Under the pieces are notes generated by a model. That model had not been told where the DNA came from and did no database searches. It saw only the letters and a program-made list of their open reading frames with translations. Positions 9,249 to 17,231 of a DNA stretch of 64,000 nucleotides are shown piece after piece. The stretch lies in contig JAEESO010000010.1 in the NCBI GenBank assembly GCA_016286385.1, positions 1 through 64,000 on the forward strand. Reading direction: 5' to 3'. The stretch is from Bacteroidales bacterium (lineage in GTDB: Bacteria; Bacteroidota; Bacteroidia; Bacteroidales; UBA932). Made by a program: the position numbers and the translations under genes. The number at the start of each line of letters is the position of its first letter. The first letter of the stretch is position 1.

Positions 9249-9617
9249 TTATTTCAAAAACACGAAAAAAACTGCAAGGACCAGGCAGATAAATGCCGCA
9301 AAGTGGTTCCACTGGATGGGCTGGCCCTTGAAAAGGAAGGTAACTATGATGGTGAAGATTGTAAGTGAGATAACCTCCTGGATCACTTTCAGTTGGAGGA
9401 GATTGAACGGACCGCCGTTCCCAAGGAAGCCGATACGGTTTGCGGGGACGGTGAGGCAGTACTCGAAGAAGGCTATTCCCCAGGAGAACAGAATAATTAG
9501 TATGAGAGGCCATCCGGTGGATATTTTCATCTCCTGGAGTTTGAGGTGTCCGTACCATGCAAACGTCATAAAAACGTTTGAAAACACCAACATCAAAACA
9601 GTCCAAAACCCTTTCAT
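9249..9617 (-). CDS. DUF486/DMT-superfamily membrane protein
   Basis: A 122-residue, strongly hydrophobic protein with four predicted transmembrane helices (about 4-22, 36-55, 74-95, 100-121). The motifs FAWYGHLK, WGIAFFEYCLTVPANRIG and KVIQEVISL are those of the DUF486 family, a half-size relative of drug/metabolite transporters. Substrate unknown; proteins of this size in the superfamily usually work as dimers. It stands alone, upstream of tRNA-Glu on the same strand. Confidence 0.88.
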   Translation of the reverse strand: MKGFWTVLMLVFSNVFMTFAWYGHLKLQEMKISTGWPLILIILFSWGIAFFEYCLTVPANRIGFLGNGGPFNLLQLKVIQEVISLTIFTIIVTFLFKGQPIQWNHFAAFICLVLAVFFVFLK

Positions 9618-9651
9618 CAGTCTATCTATTGTTTAAAGCGCGCAAAATTAA

Positions 9652-9659
9652 TATATTTG
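9652..9659 (+). promoter_or_regulatory. -7 element for glmM
   Basis: TATATTTG 30 nt upstream of the glmM ATG; the -33 box is weak (TTGT at about the right distance). Confidence 0.55.
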
Positions 9660-9689
9660 TATGATAATTGAGCCTAAAAACCAAAAAAT

Positions 9690-11105
9690 ATGACACTGAT
9701 CAAATCCATTTCCGGTATTCGCGGAACAATTGGCGGAGAACCCGGCGGTTCTCTCACCCCCATTGACGTTGTGAAATTCACTGCTGCCTATGCGGCAACT
9801 CTTCCTCAGCGCAAGCCCCAGCCCAACGGGGAGCGTTACAAGATTGTTGTGGGTAAGGACGCCCGTATGTCCGGAGATATGGTGGAGCAGCTTGTGGTGG
9901 GAACTCTCATCGGCTGCGGAATAGACGTGGTAAAGTGCGGCTTCGCATCCACTCCCACCACGGAAATGGCAGTGCTTTTTGCCAAGGCCGATGGCGGAAT
10001 CATCCTCACCGCCAGCCACAACCCCAAGCAGTGGAATGCCCTTAAGCTTCTCAACGACAAGGGAGAATTCCTCACCGCCATTGAGGGCCAGGCCGTCCTT
10101 GACCTTGCAGAGAAGGAGGACTTCAACTTTGCAGAGGTGGATAACCTTGGCCAGATTGAGGAAGAGGACTTCACGGACAAGCATCTGGATGCAGTCCTTG
10201 CACTTCCCGCAGTGGACGTGGAGGCAATCAAGGCCGCTAAGTTCACCGTAGTGGTAGATGCCGTAAACTCCGTCGGCGGCATCATCATGCCTCGCCTTCT
10301 TAAGCGCCTGGGAGTCAAATGTATCGGCCTTAACTGCAATCCTACCGGTGATTTTGCCCATAATCCGGAGCCCCTTCCCGCAAACCTTGTGGAACTGAGT
10401 GAGACCGTTGTCAAGGAAAAGGCCGATCTTGGCGTTTCAGTGGACCCTGACGTAGACCGTCTGGCATTCATCATGGAAAACGGCGAGGCCTTTGTGGAGG
10501 AATACACCCTTGTTTCCGTGGCCGATTACCTCTGCGAACTGGCCCAGAAGGAAGGTAAACCCATCGCAACGGTTTCCAACCTCTCAAGTACCCGCGCACT
10601 GCGTGATGTCACTGAAAAGCACGGCGGAAAGTACTATGCATCGGCCGTGGGTGAGGTGAATGTCACCACCCTCATGCATAAGGTAGGTGCCCTTATCGGC
10701 GGCGAAGGCAACGGAGGCGTCATCTATCCCGCCATCCACGCAGGCCGTGACGCCATGGTAGGTGTGGCCCTGTTCCTGAGTAACCTCGCCCACAAGAAGA
10801 TGAAGGTGAGCGAACTCAAAAAGACCTATCCCCAGTATTTCATTGCAAAGAATAAGATCCAGCTCTCTGACAACGCCCTCATTGACAAGATCCTTGGTGA
10901 ACTCAAGAAGATCTACGCCAATGAAAACATCAACGACATCGACGGTGTGAAGATCAACTTTGAGAAGAACAAGACCTGGGTGCACCTCCGTAAGTCCAAC
11001 ACAGAACCCATCATCCGCATCTACTCAGAGGCTTCCACCATGGAGGCCGCAGAGGCCCTTGGCAATGAGGTCATTGCCGTTGCTAATAAGATAATCGGCA
11101 AATAG
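9690..11105 (+). CDS. glmM: Phosphoglucosamine mutase-type phosphohexomutase
   Basis: Alpha-D-phosphohexomutase of 471 residues. The phosphoserine loop reads LTASHNPKQWN (Ser109), the metal loop DPDVDR, the sugar-binding loop GEGNGGVIYP and the C-terminal phosphate loop RKSNTEPIIRIY. The N-terminal GIRGTIGGEPG is typical of the GlmM/phosphomannomutase subfamily in Bacteroidota. It probably converts glucosamine-6-P to glucosamine-1-P for UDP-GlcNAc, but phosphomannomutase activity cannot be excluded from sequence. The stop codon overlaps the GTG start of the NamZ-like gene by one base, consistent with a shared peptidoglycan role. Confidence 0.85.
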   Translation: MTLIKSISGIRGTIGGEPGGSLTPIDVVKFTAAYAATLPQRKPQPNGERYKIVVGKDARMSGDMVEQLVVGTLIGCGIDVVKCGFASTPTTEMAVLFAKADGGIILTASHNPKQWNALKLLNDKGEFLTAIEGQAVLDLAEKEDFNFAEVDNLGQIEEEDFTDKHLDAVLALPAVDVEAIKAAKFTVVVDAVNSVGGIIMPRLLKRLGVKCIGLNCNPTGDFAHNPEPLPANLVELSETVVKEKADLGVSVDPDVDRLAFIMENGEAFVEEYTLVSVADYLCELAQKEGKPIATVSNLSSTRALRDVTEKHGGKYYASAVGEVNVTTLMHKVGALIGGEGNGGVIYPAIHAGRDAMVGVALFLSNLAHKKMKVSELKKTYPQYFIAKNKIQLSDNALIDKILGELKKIYANENINDIDGVKINFEKNKTWVHLRKSNTEPIIRIYSEASTMEAAEALGNEVIAVANKIIGK

Positions 11106-12172
11106 TGTTTTCATTCAGAACAACGCCGCTGGAGGACCAGCTGGACAAGGCTCTGCTGTACGGCAAGGTGGGGTGTTTCTGCACCCAGAACTGCTGGGAT
11201 ACGGCAAAAGGCCGATGGATGTGGGAGCTGTTCCGGGAGAGGGGAAACCTTGAAGCGGTTTTCACCCCCAGGGACGCTGAGCTCACGCCGGGGACCAATC
11301 ACATAGTGTTTGAAGCAGATGCCCTTGCGCGGCTGGATGCCGTAGTGGTGGAAATCCAGGACGTGGGGGTGCGGTATTTCAACTACACCAAGGACGTGAT
11401 GCAGCTTATGGAAATGATGCGACTCCTTGGGGATGATGCGCCGTCCCTCTACATCGTAGACCATATCAATCCCTCCGGCAGGGTGGTGGAAGGCACCATC
11501 CCTGCCGTGGCGGGGGAGATGTATGTCCCCAAACTGGCGCACAGGCACGGATTGACGCTTGGAGAGGTTGTCAACCTCTATGCCTCCGAGATAGGGGCAA
11601 AATTCCCAATCCACGTGATATCGGCAATGGCAACGGATGCAAACAGGCAGCTTATGCCCTGGACCATCGCTCCGGCCTCCGATATCCCCGGGCTGTTCAG
11701 CTCCTACCTTTACAGCGGCGGCGGACTGTGGAACAATACCACCATTACGCCTGGTATCGGCACTGCAAGGCCGTATGAGTATATTGGAGCGCCGTTTGTG
11801 AAGCCTCTGCACCCGGAGGACCTTCCCCAGGCGCACGGGGCTCTTCTCAGACCCTGCTCCTTCACGCCTGCGGCAGGCAGGTACGCCGGGGAGCGCTGCC
11901 AGGGATTCCAGATTATGCTGGTTCCCGGGGAGCCCTACCACAGCCTCCTTCACACCCTTCACCTCATGCGCTGGTTCCGGGAGCACTACTCCGCCTTCGA
12001 GTTTGAGGCCGGGTTCTGGACCAAGTTGGCCGATCCCGTGCTGGAGCAGTACCTCAAGGAAAATATCCCGTTTGACGTTATCCAGGAGCACGTAAAACTG
12101 GAAGAACAGAAGTGGATCCGCAAGGCAAAGAGATATCTCCTCTACGACGACCAGCCGTACAGGATGAAATAA
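11105..12172 (+). CDS. DUF1343 / NamZ-like exo-beta-N-acetylmuramidase
   Basis: A 355-residue DUF1343 protein. Family signatures visible are GCFCTQNCWD near the N-terminus, VVVEIQDVGVRYFNYT and DHINPSGRVVEG. NamZ members release MurNAc from the non-reducing ends of peptidoglycan fragments. The start is GTG, overlapping the glmM stop. No signal peptide is present, unlike secreted NamZ enzymes, so this copy may act in the cytoplasm on recycled muropeptides. The glmM neighbour fits amino-sugar recycling, which is an inference. Confidence 0.82.
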   Translation: MFSFRTTPLEDQLDKALLYGKVGCFCTQNCWDTAKGRWMWELFRERGNLEAVFTPRDAELTPGTNHIVFEADALARLDAVVVEIQDVGVRYFNYTKDVMQLMEMMRLLGDDAPSLYIVDHINPSGRVVEGTIPAVAGEMYVPKLAHRHGLTLGEVVNLYASEIGAKFPIHVISAMATDANRQLMPWTIAPASDIPGLFSSYLYSGGGLWNNTTITPGIGTARPYEYIGAPFVKPLHPEDLPQAHGALLRPCSFTPAAGRYAGERCQGFQIMLVPGEPYHSLLHTLHLMRWFREHYSAFEFEAGFWTKLADPVLEQYLKENIPFDVIQEHVKLEEQKWIRKAKRYLLYDDQPYRMK

Positions 12173-12204
12173 TTTGGAAATGTGAAAACCTTTTCCTATC
12201 TTTG
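12173..12204 (+). promoter_or_regulatory. Promoter of rpmE2
   Basis: TATCTTTG (12197-12204) with TTTG 20 nt upstream, overlapping the end of the NamZ-like gene. Confidence 0.7.
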
Positions 12205-12242
12205 CAGCCCAAAATTGTTAACAATTATATTTTTTACGTAAA

Positions 12243-12494
12243 ATGAAGAAAGGAATTCATCCCGAAACCTACCGTCTTGTAGCTTTCAAGGATATGTCCA
12301 ATGACACAGTCTTCGTAACCCGCAGCTGCGCTCCCTCCAAGGAAACCCTTACCGTGGAAGGCGTAGAGTACCCGCTGGTGAAGCTGGAAATTTCCAACAC
12401 TTCTCACCCTTTCTACACTGGAAAGGTGAAACTTGTGGATACCGCCGGTCGTGTGGATATGTTCTATCAGAGATACAAGAGCCGCAAGAAATAA
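12243..12494 (+). CDS. rpmE2: Ribosomal protein L31, type B
   Basis: 83-residue 50S protein starting MKKGIHPETY. It lacks the zinc-binding cysteines of the C+ form and has the longer C-terminal KVKLVDTAGRVDMFYQRY segment, so it is type B. It has its own promoter and terminator. Confidence 0.96.
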   Translation: MKKGIHPETYRLVAFKDMSNDTVFVTRSCAPSKETLTVEGVEYPLVKLEISNTSHPFYTGKVKLVDTAGRVDMFYQRYKSRKK

Positions 12495-12516
12495 TCATTG
12501 CAGCCTAAAGGTTCAA

Positions 12517-12550
12517 AACGGCAGCCTGACAGTTCAGGTTGCCGTTTTTT
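12517..12550 (+). terminator. rpmE2 terminator
   Basis: AACGGCAGCCTGA pairs with TCAGGTTGCCGTT, followed by six T. Confidence 0.9.
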
Positions 12551-12583
12551 GTTATCGGCCCATAGTAATTTTTCCTGAGACTG

Positions 12584-12614
12584 CCAAATCTTGGCAAGCC
12601 TTGCCAAAATTTGG
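12584..12614. promoter_or_regulatory. Large palindrome upstream of the 12.66-kb gene
   Basis: Inner perfect palindrome TTGGCAAG-C-CTTGCCAA, flanked by CCAAAT and ATTTGG with small mismatches. It lies 46 bp upstream of the next start codon. It could be an operator or a transcript hairpin; no T-run follows. Confidence 0.55.
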
Positions 12615-12659
12615 AAAACCCTGCGGCGTGGCCGTAACTTCACGCAAAACTTTGAAGTT

Positions 12660-12980
12660 ATGGAGTATCACATTCACATCGTGTGCGACGGACAGTCCGT
12701 CCACATTGACGGCTTCCCGGGCGGGCCGGATTCCATCAAAGTCCCGGACACAATCCTTAGGGGAATCCATATGATCTGGGCCTTGGTTGAGGCCAGGGTA
12801 AGGGACGCGGAGTGCATCTGTATCAGCGGCATCGGCTATACGGGGGAGAACCCCGTTGTGGCGGCCTTCGACATATGGGTGCAGACAGGGGAGGAGGGTT
12901 ATTTCCTGCCTATGGATGTATCGGCCAAACTATTCTCAGAAAATGGAATCCCGTATTATCATTCCCCCTTTATGTCATAA
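12660..12980 (+). CDS. Small hypothetical protein
   Basis: A 106-residue protein (MEYHIHIV) that I do not recognise. It has no signal peptide, no transmembrane segment and no obvious catalytic motif, and reads as a compact acidic alpha/beta protein. The ATG at 12660 is preferred because the upstream frame crosses a palindrome. It stands between rpmE2 and grpE, and a short inverted repeat covers its stop codon. It carries two of the dispersed GGCCGAT-type words in its surroundings, as core genes here do. Confidence 0.6.
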   Translation: MEYHIHIVCDGQSVHIDGFPGGPDSIKVPDTILRGIHMIWALVEARVRDAECICISGIGYTGENPVVAAFDIWVQTGEEGYFLPMDVSAKLFSENGIPYYHSPFMS

Positions 12981-12988
12981 CTGACATA
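12971..12988. promoter_or_regulatory. Inverted repeat TATGTCA-N4-TGACATA upstream of grpE
   Basis: Perfect 7-bp arms around TAAC, overlapping the stop of the preceding gene. TGTCATAAC is also repeated directly (12973, 12990). Candidate operator for the heat-shock operon. Confidence 0.5.
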
Positions 12989-13025
12989 TTGTCATAACGC
13001 GGGGGCTTGGCAGGCAATTTGATAG

Positions 13026-13046
13026 GTACTGAGGCACAATCAGTAC
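13026..13046. promoter_or_regulatory. Inverted repeat GTACTGA-N7-TCAGTAC before grpE
   Basis: Perfect 7-bp arms with a 7-nt spacer, ending 6 nt before the grpE ATG. It is not the CIRCE element (TTAGCACTC-N9-GAGTGCTAA) but has similar geometry, so it is a candidate site for a different repressor. Confidence 0.5.
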
Positions 13047-13052
13047 TAAACT

Positions 13053-13610
13053 ATGGCAGAAAAGAAAAACAAGAATACGGAAGCGCCCGCAGACGGCAAG
13101 AAGCTGGCAGCTTTGGAGGCGCGTGTAGAAGGATTGAAGGAAGAACTTGAAGAGGTGAAGGCCGCAAAAGAGGAGGCCGATAAAAAGGCCTCGGATTCCA
13201 AAGCGGATTACATCCGTCTTATGGCAGAATTCGACACATTCCGCCGCCGCGCGGCAGAGGAAAAGCTGGCCCTTACGGAATCGGCCGCATCAGATACCAT
13301 TAAGGGGCTCCTGCCCATCCTGGACGACTGCGAAATTGCCCTTGACGCCCTTCAGAAGAGCACGGACAGTGATGCCGCCAAGGAAGGCACTCAGATGATT
13401 TTTGGAAAACTGATGTCCTACCTCAAGGGCAAGGGACTGGAGAAAATTGAGGCAAAAGGGGAGGAGTTCAACACGGAGCTCCATGAGGCGGTAACCATGT
13501 TCCCGGCCCCGGAAGAGTCCCTGAAGGGCAAGGTGATAGATGTGGTCCAAACCGGCTATACCCTTGGCGGAAAGGTTCTCCGTTATGCCAAAGTTGTTGT
13601 TGGAGCATAA
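13053..13610 (+). CDS. grpE: Nucleotide exchange factor GrpE
   Basis: GrpE of 185 residues, exchange factor for DnaK. The N-terminal half is a long charged coiled coil (about 20-75), then the conserved YIRLMAEFDTFRRRAAEEK helix and the C-terminal beta-wing with FNTELHEAV and VIDVVQTGYTLGGKVLRYAKVVV. It lies 3 bp upstream of dnaJ in a heat-shock operon; dnaK is not in the window. Confidence 0.97.
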   Translation: MAEKKNKNTEAPADGKKLAALEARVEGLKEELEEVKAAKEEADKKASDSKADYIRLMAEFDTFRRRAAEEKLALTESAASDTIKGLLPILDDCEIALDALQKSTDSDAAKEGTQMIFGKLMSYLKGKGLEKIEAKGEEFNTELHEAVTMFPAPEESLKGKVIDVVQTGYTLGGKVLRYAKVVVGA

Positions 13611-13613
13611 GTT

Positions 13614-14804
13614 ATGGCACAGAAAAGAGATTACTACGAGGTCCTTGGAGTGGACAAGAAGGCCTCGGCCGATGAAATAAAGAGCGCCTACCGCAAGTTG
13701 GCGCTCAAATGGCATCCGGACCGCTGGGTAAACGGCTCGGAGGCAGAGAAAAAGACCGCGGAAGACAACTTCAAGGAGGCCGCAGAGGCCTACTCCATCC
13801 TCAGTGATCCGGACAAGAGGGCCAAGTACGACCAATTTGGTTTTGCCGCAGAGCAAATGGGCGGCGGCGCCGGCGGATTCGACTTCGGCGGAATGGACAT
13901 CAACGACTTCCTCCGCAATATCTTCGGCGGCAGTTTCGGATTTGATTTTGGAGGCTTCGGCGGCAGCGGGTTCGGTGGTTTCGGCCAGCAGGAATCCGGC
14001 CCCAGGGTACTCAGAGGCCGGGATATCCGTACGTCGGTGAAACTCACCCTGGAAGAAATCGCCAACGGCTGTGACAAGGAAATCTCCCTTGAGCGCGCAC
14101 GTCCATGCCCGGATTGCGGTGGCCGCGGCGCCAAGAGTGAGGCCGATATTAAAACCTGCCCCACCTGCGGTGGACAGGGCCGCGTAAGGCAGCAGACCCG
14201 CAGCCTTTTCGGTGTGGGGTATACTATCGGCACATGTCCTCAGTGCCAGGGAGAGGGGAAGATTATCTCCAACCCCTGCAGACGCTGTAACGGTACTGGC
14301 CTTGAACGTAAGCGTGAGCTTGTGAAGGTCCATATTCCCGCGGGCGTAGAGGACGGAATGCAGCTCACAATACGCGGAGAAGGCCATGCGGCTCCCCGCG
14401 GCGGCGTAAACGGAGACCTCTTGGTGGTTATAAATGAGGTGGCCCATCCTCAGCTTCAGAGAGACGGCAACAACCTCTTCCATACCCGCATCATTTCCGT
14501 TCTGGACGCAATGCTTGGCTGCGAGGTTAGCATCCCGTGTCTTGACGGCAGCTATAAAGTAAAGGTAGAGCCTGGCACCCAGTCCGGAACCGTTGTGAAG
14601 CTTCGCGGAAAGGGCCTTCCCAGCGTGCAGGGTTATGGCCGCGGCAACGGGGACCTTTACGTGAAATTCCAGGTGTGGGTGCCCCACAAGCTGTCTCGTG
14701 AAGAGAGGGAAGCGCTTGAAAAGATGAAGGGCAGCTCCAGTTTCCAGCCGGATCTTACCAGGGAAGACAAGAACACTTTTGACAAGGTGAAAAATATTTT
14801 CTAA
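13614..14804 (+). CDS. dnaJ: Chaperone DnaJ
   Basis: Type I DnaJ, 396 residues. The J domain (1-75) carries the HPD motif in WHPDR, followed by a Gly/Phe-rich stretch (about 80-130), four zinc-binding CxxCxGxG repeats ([32 protein letters not shown]) and the C-terminal substrate-binding domain. The loop after HPD is a few residues longer than usual. It stimulates DnaK ATPase and delivers unfolded clients. Co-transcribed with grpE. Confidence 0.98.
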   Translation: MAQKRDYYEVLGVDKKASADEIKSAYRKLALKWHPDRWVNGSEAEKKTAEDNFKEAAEAYSILSDPDKRAKYDQFGFAAEQMGGGAGGFDFGGMDINDFLRNIFGGSFGFDFGGFGGSGFGGFGQQESGPRVLRGRDIRTSVKLTLEEIANGCDKEISLERARPCPDCGGRGAKSEADIKTCPTCGGQGRVRQQTRSLFGVGYTIGTCPQCQGEGKIISNPCRRCNGTGLERKRELVKVHIPAGVEDGMQLTIRGEGHAAPRGGVNGDLLVVINEVAHPQLQRDGNNLFHTRIISVLDAMLGCEVSIPCLDGSYKVKVEPGTQSGTVVKLRGKGLPSVQGYGRGNGDLYVKFQVWVPHKLSREEREALEKMKGSSSFQPDLTREDKNTFDKVKNIF

Positions 14805-14821
14805 AAATTCTTTGAAAAAGT

Positions 14822-14852
14822 TTTGGTACTTTTAGAAAAATTACTACCTTTG
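14822..14852 (+). promoter_or_regulatory. Promoter of rplS
   Basis: Exact TTTG-N19-TACCTTTG, the best promoter match on the plus strand. The leader of about 65 nt contains GCAAC/GTTGC arms that could fold into an autoregulatory hairpin. Confidence 0.85.
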
Positions 14853-14921
14853 CAGTCCCAAAACAACGCAACCTCTTGTAAGGAGCCAAACCGCAATGTT
14901 GCATAAAGAGAATTAGAAATT

Positions 14922-15299
14922 ATGGATTTGATAAAAATTGCAGAGCAGGCTTTCCAGAATGATAAAGCCGCTTCCTACCCGGAGTTCAAGGCCGGTGATA
15001 CAATCACCGTGACCTACAGAATTAAGGAGGGTGATAAAGAGAGACTCCAGAAGTTCCGCGGAGTGGTTATCCAGATCAGCGGTCAGGATGCTTTCACAAA
15101 GACTTTCACCGTCCGCAAAATTGCCAGCGGCGTTGGCGTAGAGAGAATTTTCCCTTACCAGAGCCCGTTCATTGACAGCATTGAGGTTAACAAGTTTGGT
15201 AAAGTGCGTCGCGCACGTATCTTCTACCTCCGTGACCTCACCGGTAAGAAGGCCCGCATCAGGGAGAAAGTCTACACTGCTGAAAATAAGGAGGCCTAA
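14922..15299 (+). CDS. rplS: Ribosomal protein L19
   Basis: 50S protein L19, 125 residues, with the family blocks [27 protein letters not shown]-like [20 protein letters not shown] and [20 protein letters not shown]. Single gene with its own strong promoter, followed 15 bp later by tRNA-Arg, possibly on the same transcript. Confidence 0.98.
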   Translation: MDLIKIAEQAFQNDKAASYPEFKAGDTITVTYRIKEGDKERLQKFRGVVIQISGQDAFTKTFTVRKIASGVGVERIFPYQSPFIDSIEVNKFGKVRRARIFYLRDLTGKKARIREKVYTAENKEA

Positions 15300-15314
15300 T
15301 TAAGGCCCACCTAC

Positions 15315-15388
15315 GGCTCCATAGCTCAATTGAATAGAGCATTTGACTACGGATCAAAAGGTTACAGGTTTGAGTCCTGTTGGAGTCA
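15315..15388 (+). tRNA. tRNA-Arg (ACG)
   Basis: Cloverleaf with acceptor GGCTCCA/TGGAGTC, anticodon stem TTTGA/TCAAA and loop CTACGGA giving anticodon ACG (read as ICG). CCA is encoded at 15389-15391. No second copy of its 3' end was found downstream, so there is no evidence for an integrated element using it. Confidence 0.94.
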
Positions 15389-15406
15389 CCAGAGCAAAAG
15401 CTCAAA

Positions 15407-15438
15407 AGAACGCCTCGCAAGAAATTGCGGGGCGTTCT
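15407..15438 (+). terminator. Hairpin after tRNA-Arg
   Basis: AGAACGCCTCGCAA pairs with TTGCGGGGCGTTCT around GAAA. No T-run follows, so it may be a processing or stabilising structure. Confidence 0.6.
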
Positions 15439-15570
15439 GTATCAACCCTTGCCGCGACGACGCCCAGGAAATGGCGCCGTTTTAATGCATCTAGGAAGAG
15501 GTTGCATTTTATTATCCATTTTGAAAGATCGGTTTATCCATAATGATAAGTGGTTTATAATCACGGCCTT

Positions 15571-15578
15571 TATATTTG
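15571..15578 (+). promoter_or_regulatory. -7 element for the small-peptide/lipoprotein operon
   Basis: TATATTTG 34 nt upstream of the small ORF start. Confidence 0.55.
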
Positions 15579-15612
15579 TGATATCGCCCGTGCATATAAA
15601 TCAACAAAGCAT

Positions 15613-15771
15613 ATGGAAGTAATACAGAAACAAGTTTATGAAGAGCCCTCGAGCCAGGTGATCGAGGTGAAAATGGAACGAGGCATCCTTAATCTCAGTG
15701 GCAATCTGGTCAGCCTGATAGGGGCCGGCGTAGATGAAAGTGACGCAGATGATAACGGTAGTATTTGGTAG
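15613..15771 (+). CDS. 52-residue peptide with YxxP motif
   Basis: Small ORF directly before a surface lipoprotein gene (4-bp gap), with its own promoter. It begins MEVIQKQVYEEPSSQ, continues to a Gly-Ile-Leu at residues 23-25 and ends in an Asp-rich tail (DESDADD) and a C-terminal Trp. A second ORF of nearly the same length and pattern stands in the same position at 31433-31588 (QKQ-hydrophobic-YE-x-P-x-x-Q). Neither has a signal peptide. Function unknown. The YxxP pattern resembles the leader motif bound by PqqD-type RRE domains in RiPP systems, but the similarity is short. Confidence 0.65.
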   Translation: MEVIQKQVYEEPSSQVIEVKMERGILNLSGNLVSLIGAGVDESDADDNGSIW

Positions 15772-15775
15772 TGTT

Positions 15776-17206
15776 ATGAAAAAAGTATTGTATTTCGCAT
15801 CTGTTGTTTTCATCGCAGCCATTGCTGCGGGATGCACCAAAGAATTAGCAGAAACTCAAGAATCAAACATCCCTGCAGACAACGGGGACAAGATTACGCT
15901 TACCGTTTCAGCAGTCACCAAGAATTCGAACCTGACCGGGGAACCCGGAACAAAGGTTTCCTATGGTTCTACCGATGCCACCTGGGAAACCGACGATAAG
16001 ATTTTCCTTGTCAAAAGTGACGGAACAACCATTACACTTACGCTTAGTGACGGTGTAGGTACATCCACCGGCTCATTCACTTCAACCGACCCTGTTGTCG
16101 CAGGTACTTATATTCCTTATGCGGTGAGTGCCAGTTCCCTTTCCAAGGGCTTCGTAAGCATTGCCGCCGGTGTCATTACCCTGGACCTGAGTTCACCTGG
16201 AGGCGGTTCACTTGCCGATGCTCTGGAGCACGATATCCTTAAGGGCGACTCTATTATTCTTACGGATGACCAGGCTACAGCTTCCATCACCGGGCTCACA
16301 ACGCACATTCTGAGCTATCTGCGTTTCCGCTTCAACGCTTCCGCAAAGGCGGTTACGTCCATTGGTATGAGTTCAACCGGAGGTATTAACCAAACTGTGA
16401 CGATTGCCGCGAACGGCACTGTTTCCGGAAGCAATTCATCTACCGGCACCTTCTCCGTAAGCGCTTCCGATGACGGAGCTGGTTGTTATGCGGGTTATTT
16501 CGCCGTATATGACAAGACCACGGTAAGTCTTCTGGCACATGCCGAGGATGAAGACGGAGGCAGGTACTCCCGACTGGTGTCTGCAAAGGAAGAAGCAGAT
16601 TATACAGCAGGTATGGTTTATGGCAAGGCATACACTTTGAGCGACGCGATGATGAACTCTGACGCGGAGGGTACTCTCTCTGATCAGGACTGGAAGAATC
16701 TTGGATTGAGTGTCAAGTGGGCCAAGTTCAATGTAGGACACGGGAGTGGAGGCGAGTATTCATATGACCGGAATTTTGACAACCTGATTTCCGGAGCATG
16801 GGCGGGAAGCACCAACCAGTGTGCAATCCCTGCTGAATGGGCGGATTGGCGTAAGCCCACTAATGCCGAAGTTCAGGAGCTTTTCTATGCAAGCAACCGT
16901 CAATGGATAACCGGCGAGTATAATGGCATTAAATTCAATTGCAATGGCAATTATGTGGCGATGGGCGCCGGTGGAAGGGCAAGGCAGAATGATGGTTCTG
17001 GGGACTGGACATATGAGATTGGCAGCACGGTGTTTTTCTATACAAGCGATACATACGAATATACCGGCTCTTATCCCCACGTCGTCCAAAAATGGGCAAT
17101 GATCGGTGCTTCAAGCACAAGCCCTGGTTTCTCCTATTCGAACTGCGATAGTAGAAACTATTACTATTACAATCAAGTTGCCATGCGCTTGGTCTGCGAC
17201 TATTAG
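15776..17206 (+). CDS. Surface lipoprotein with fimbrillin-like N-terminus and FISUMP-like C-terminus
   Basis: A 476-residue lipoprotein: signal and lipobox AAGC (Cys19 of the ATG at 15776), then a fimbrillin-like region (about 35-300) with the pattern GTKVSYG...TWETDDKIFL seen in Mfa-like proteins of Bacteroidales. The C-terminal 160 residues start NLGLSVKWAKFNVG and contain WRKPTNAEVQEL and a closing RLVCDY, the layout of FISUMP (Fibrobacter succinogenes major paralogue) domains. It probably sits on the cell surface. Co-transcribed with the small peptide and followed by the Kelch-AraC regulator. No GGCCGAT word occurs in it, unlike most genes here, which suggests recent acquisition. Confidence 0.82.
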   Translation: MKKVLYFASVVFIAAIAAGCTKELAETQESNIPADNGDKITLTVSAVTKNSNLTGEPGTKVSYGSTDATWETDDKIFLVKSDGTTITLTLSDGVGTSTGSFTSTDPVVAGTYIPYAVSASSLSKGFVSIAAGVITLDLSSPGGGSLADALEHDILKGDSIILTDDQATASITGLTTHILSYLRFRFNASAKAVTSIGMSSTGGINQTVTIAANGTVSGSNSSTGTFSVSASDDGAGCYAGYFAVYDKTTVSLLAHAEDEDGGRYSRLVSAKEEADYTAGMVYGKAYTLSDAMMNSDAEGTLSDQDWKNLGLSVKWAKFNVGHGSGGEYSYDRNFDNLISGAWAGSTNQCAIPAEWADWRKPTNAEVQELFYASNRQWITGEYNGIKFNCNGNYVAMGAGGRARQNDGSGDWTYEIGSTVFFYTSDTYEYTGSYPHVVQKWAMIGASSTSPGFSYSNCDSRNYYYYNQVAMRLVCDY

Positions 17207-17218
17207 CAGATAATTCCG

Positions 17219-17226
17219 TATCTTTG
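17219..17226 (+). promoter_or_regulatory. -7 element for the Kelch-AraC regulator
   Basis: TATCTTTG 5 nt before the ATG at 17232; no good -33 box. Confidence 0.5.
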
Positions 17227-17231
17227 TGCAG

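Noticed and set aside
13290..14687. Very long open frame antisense to grpE/dnaJ
   Set aside because: dnaJ on the other strand is certain, with HPD and four zinc motifs. The antisense frame has no family similarity and results from codon bias in a GC-rich gene.
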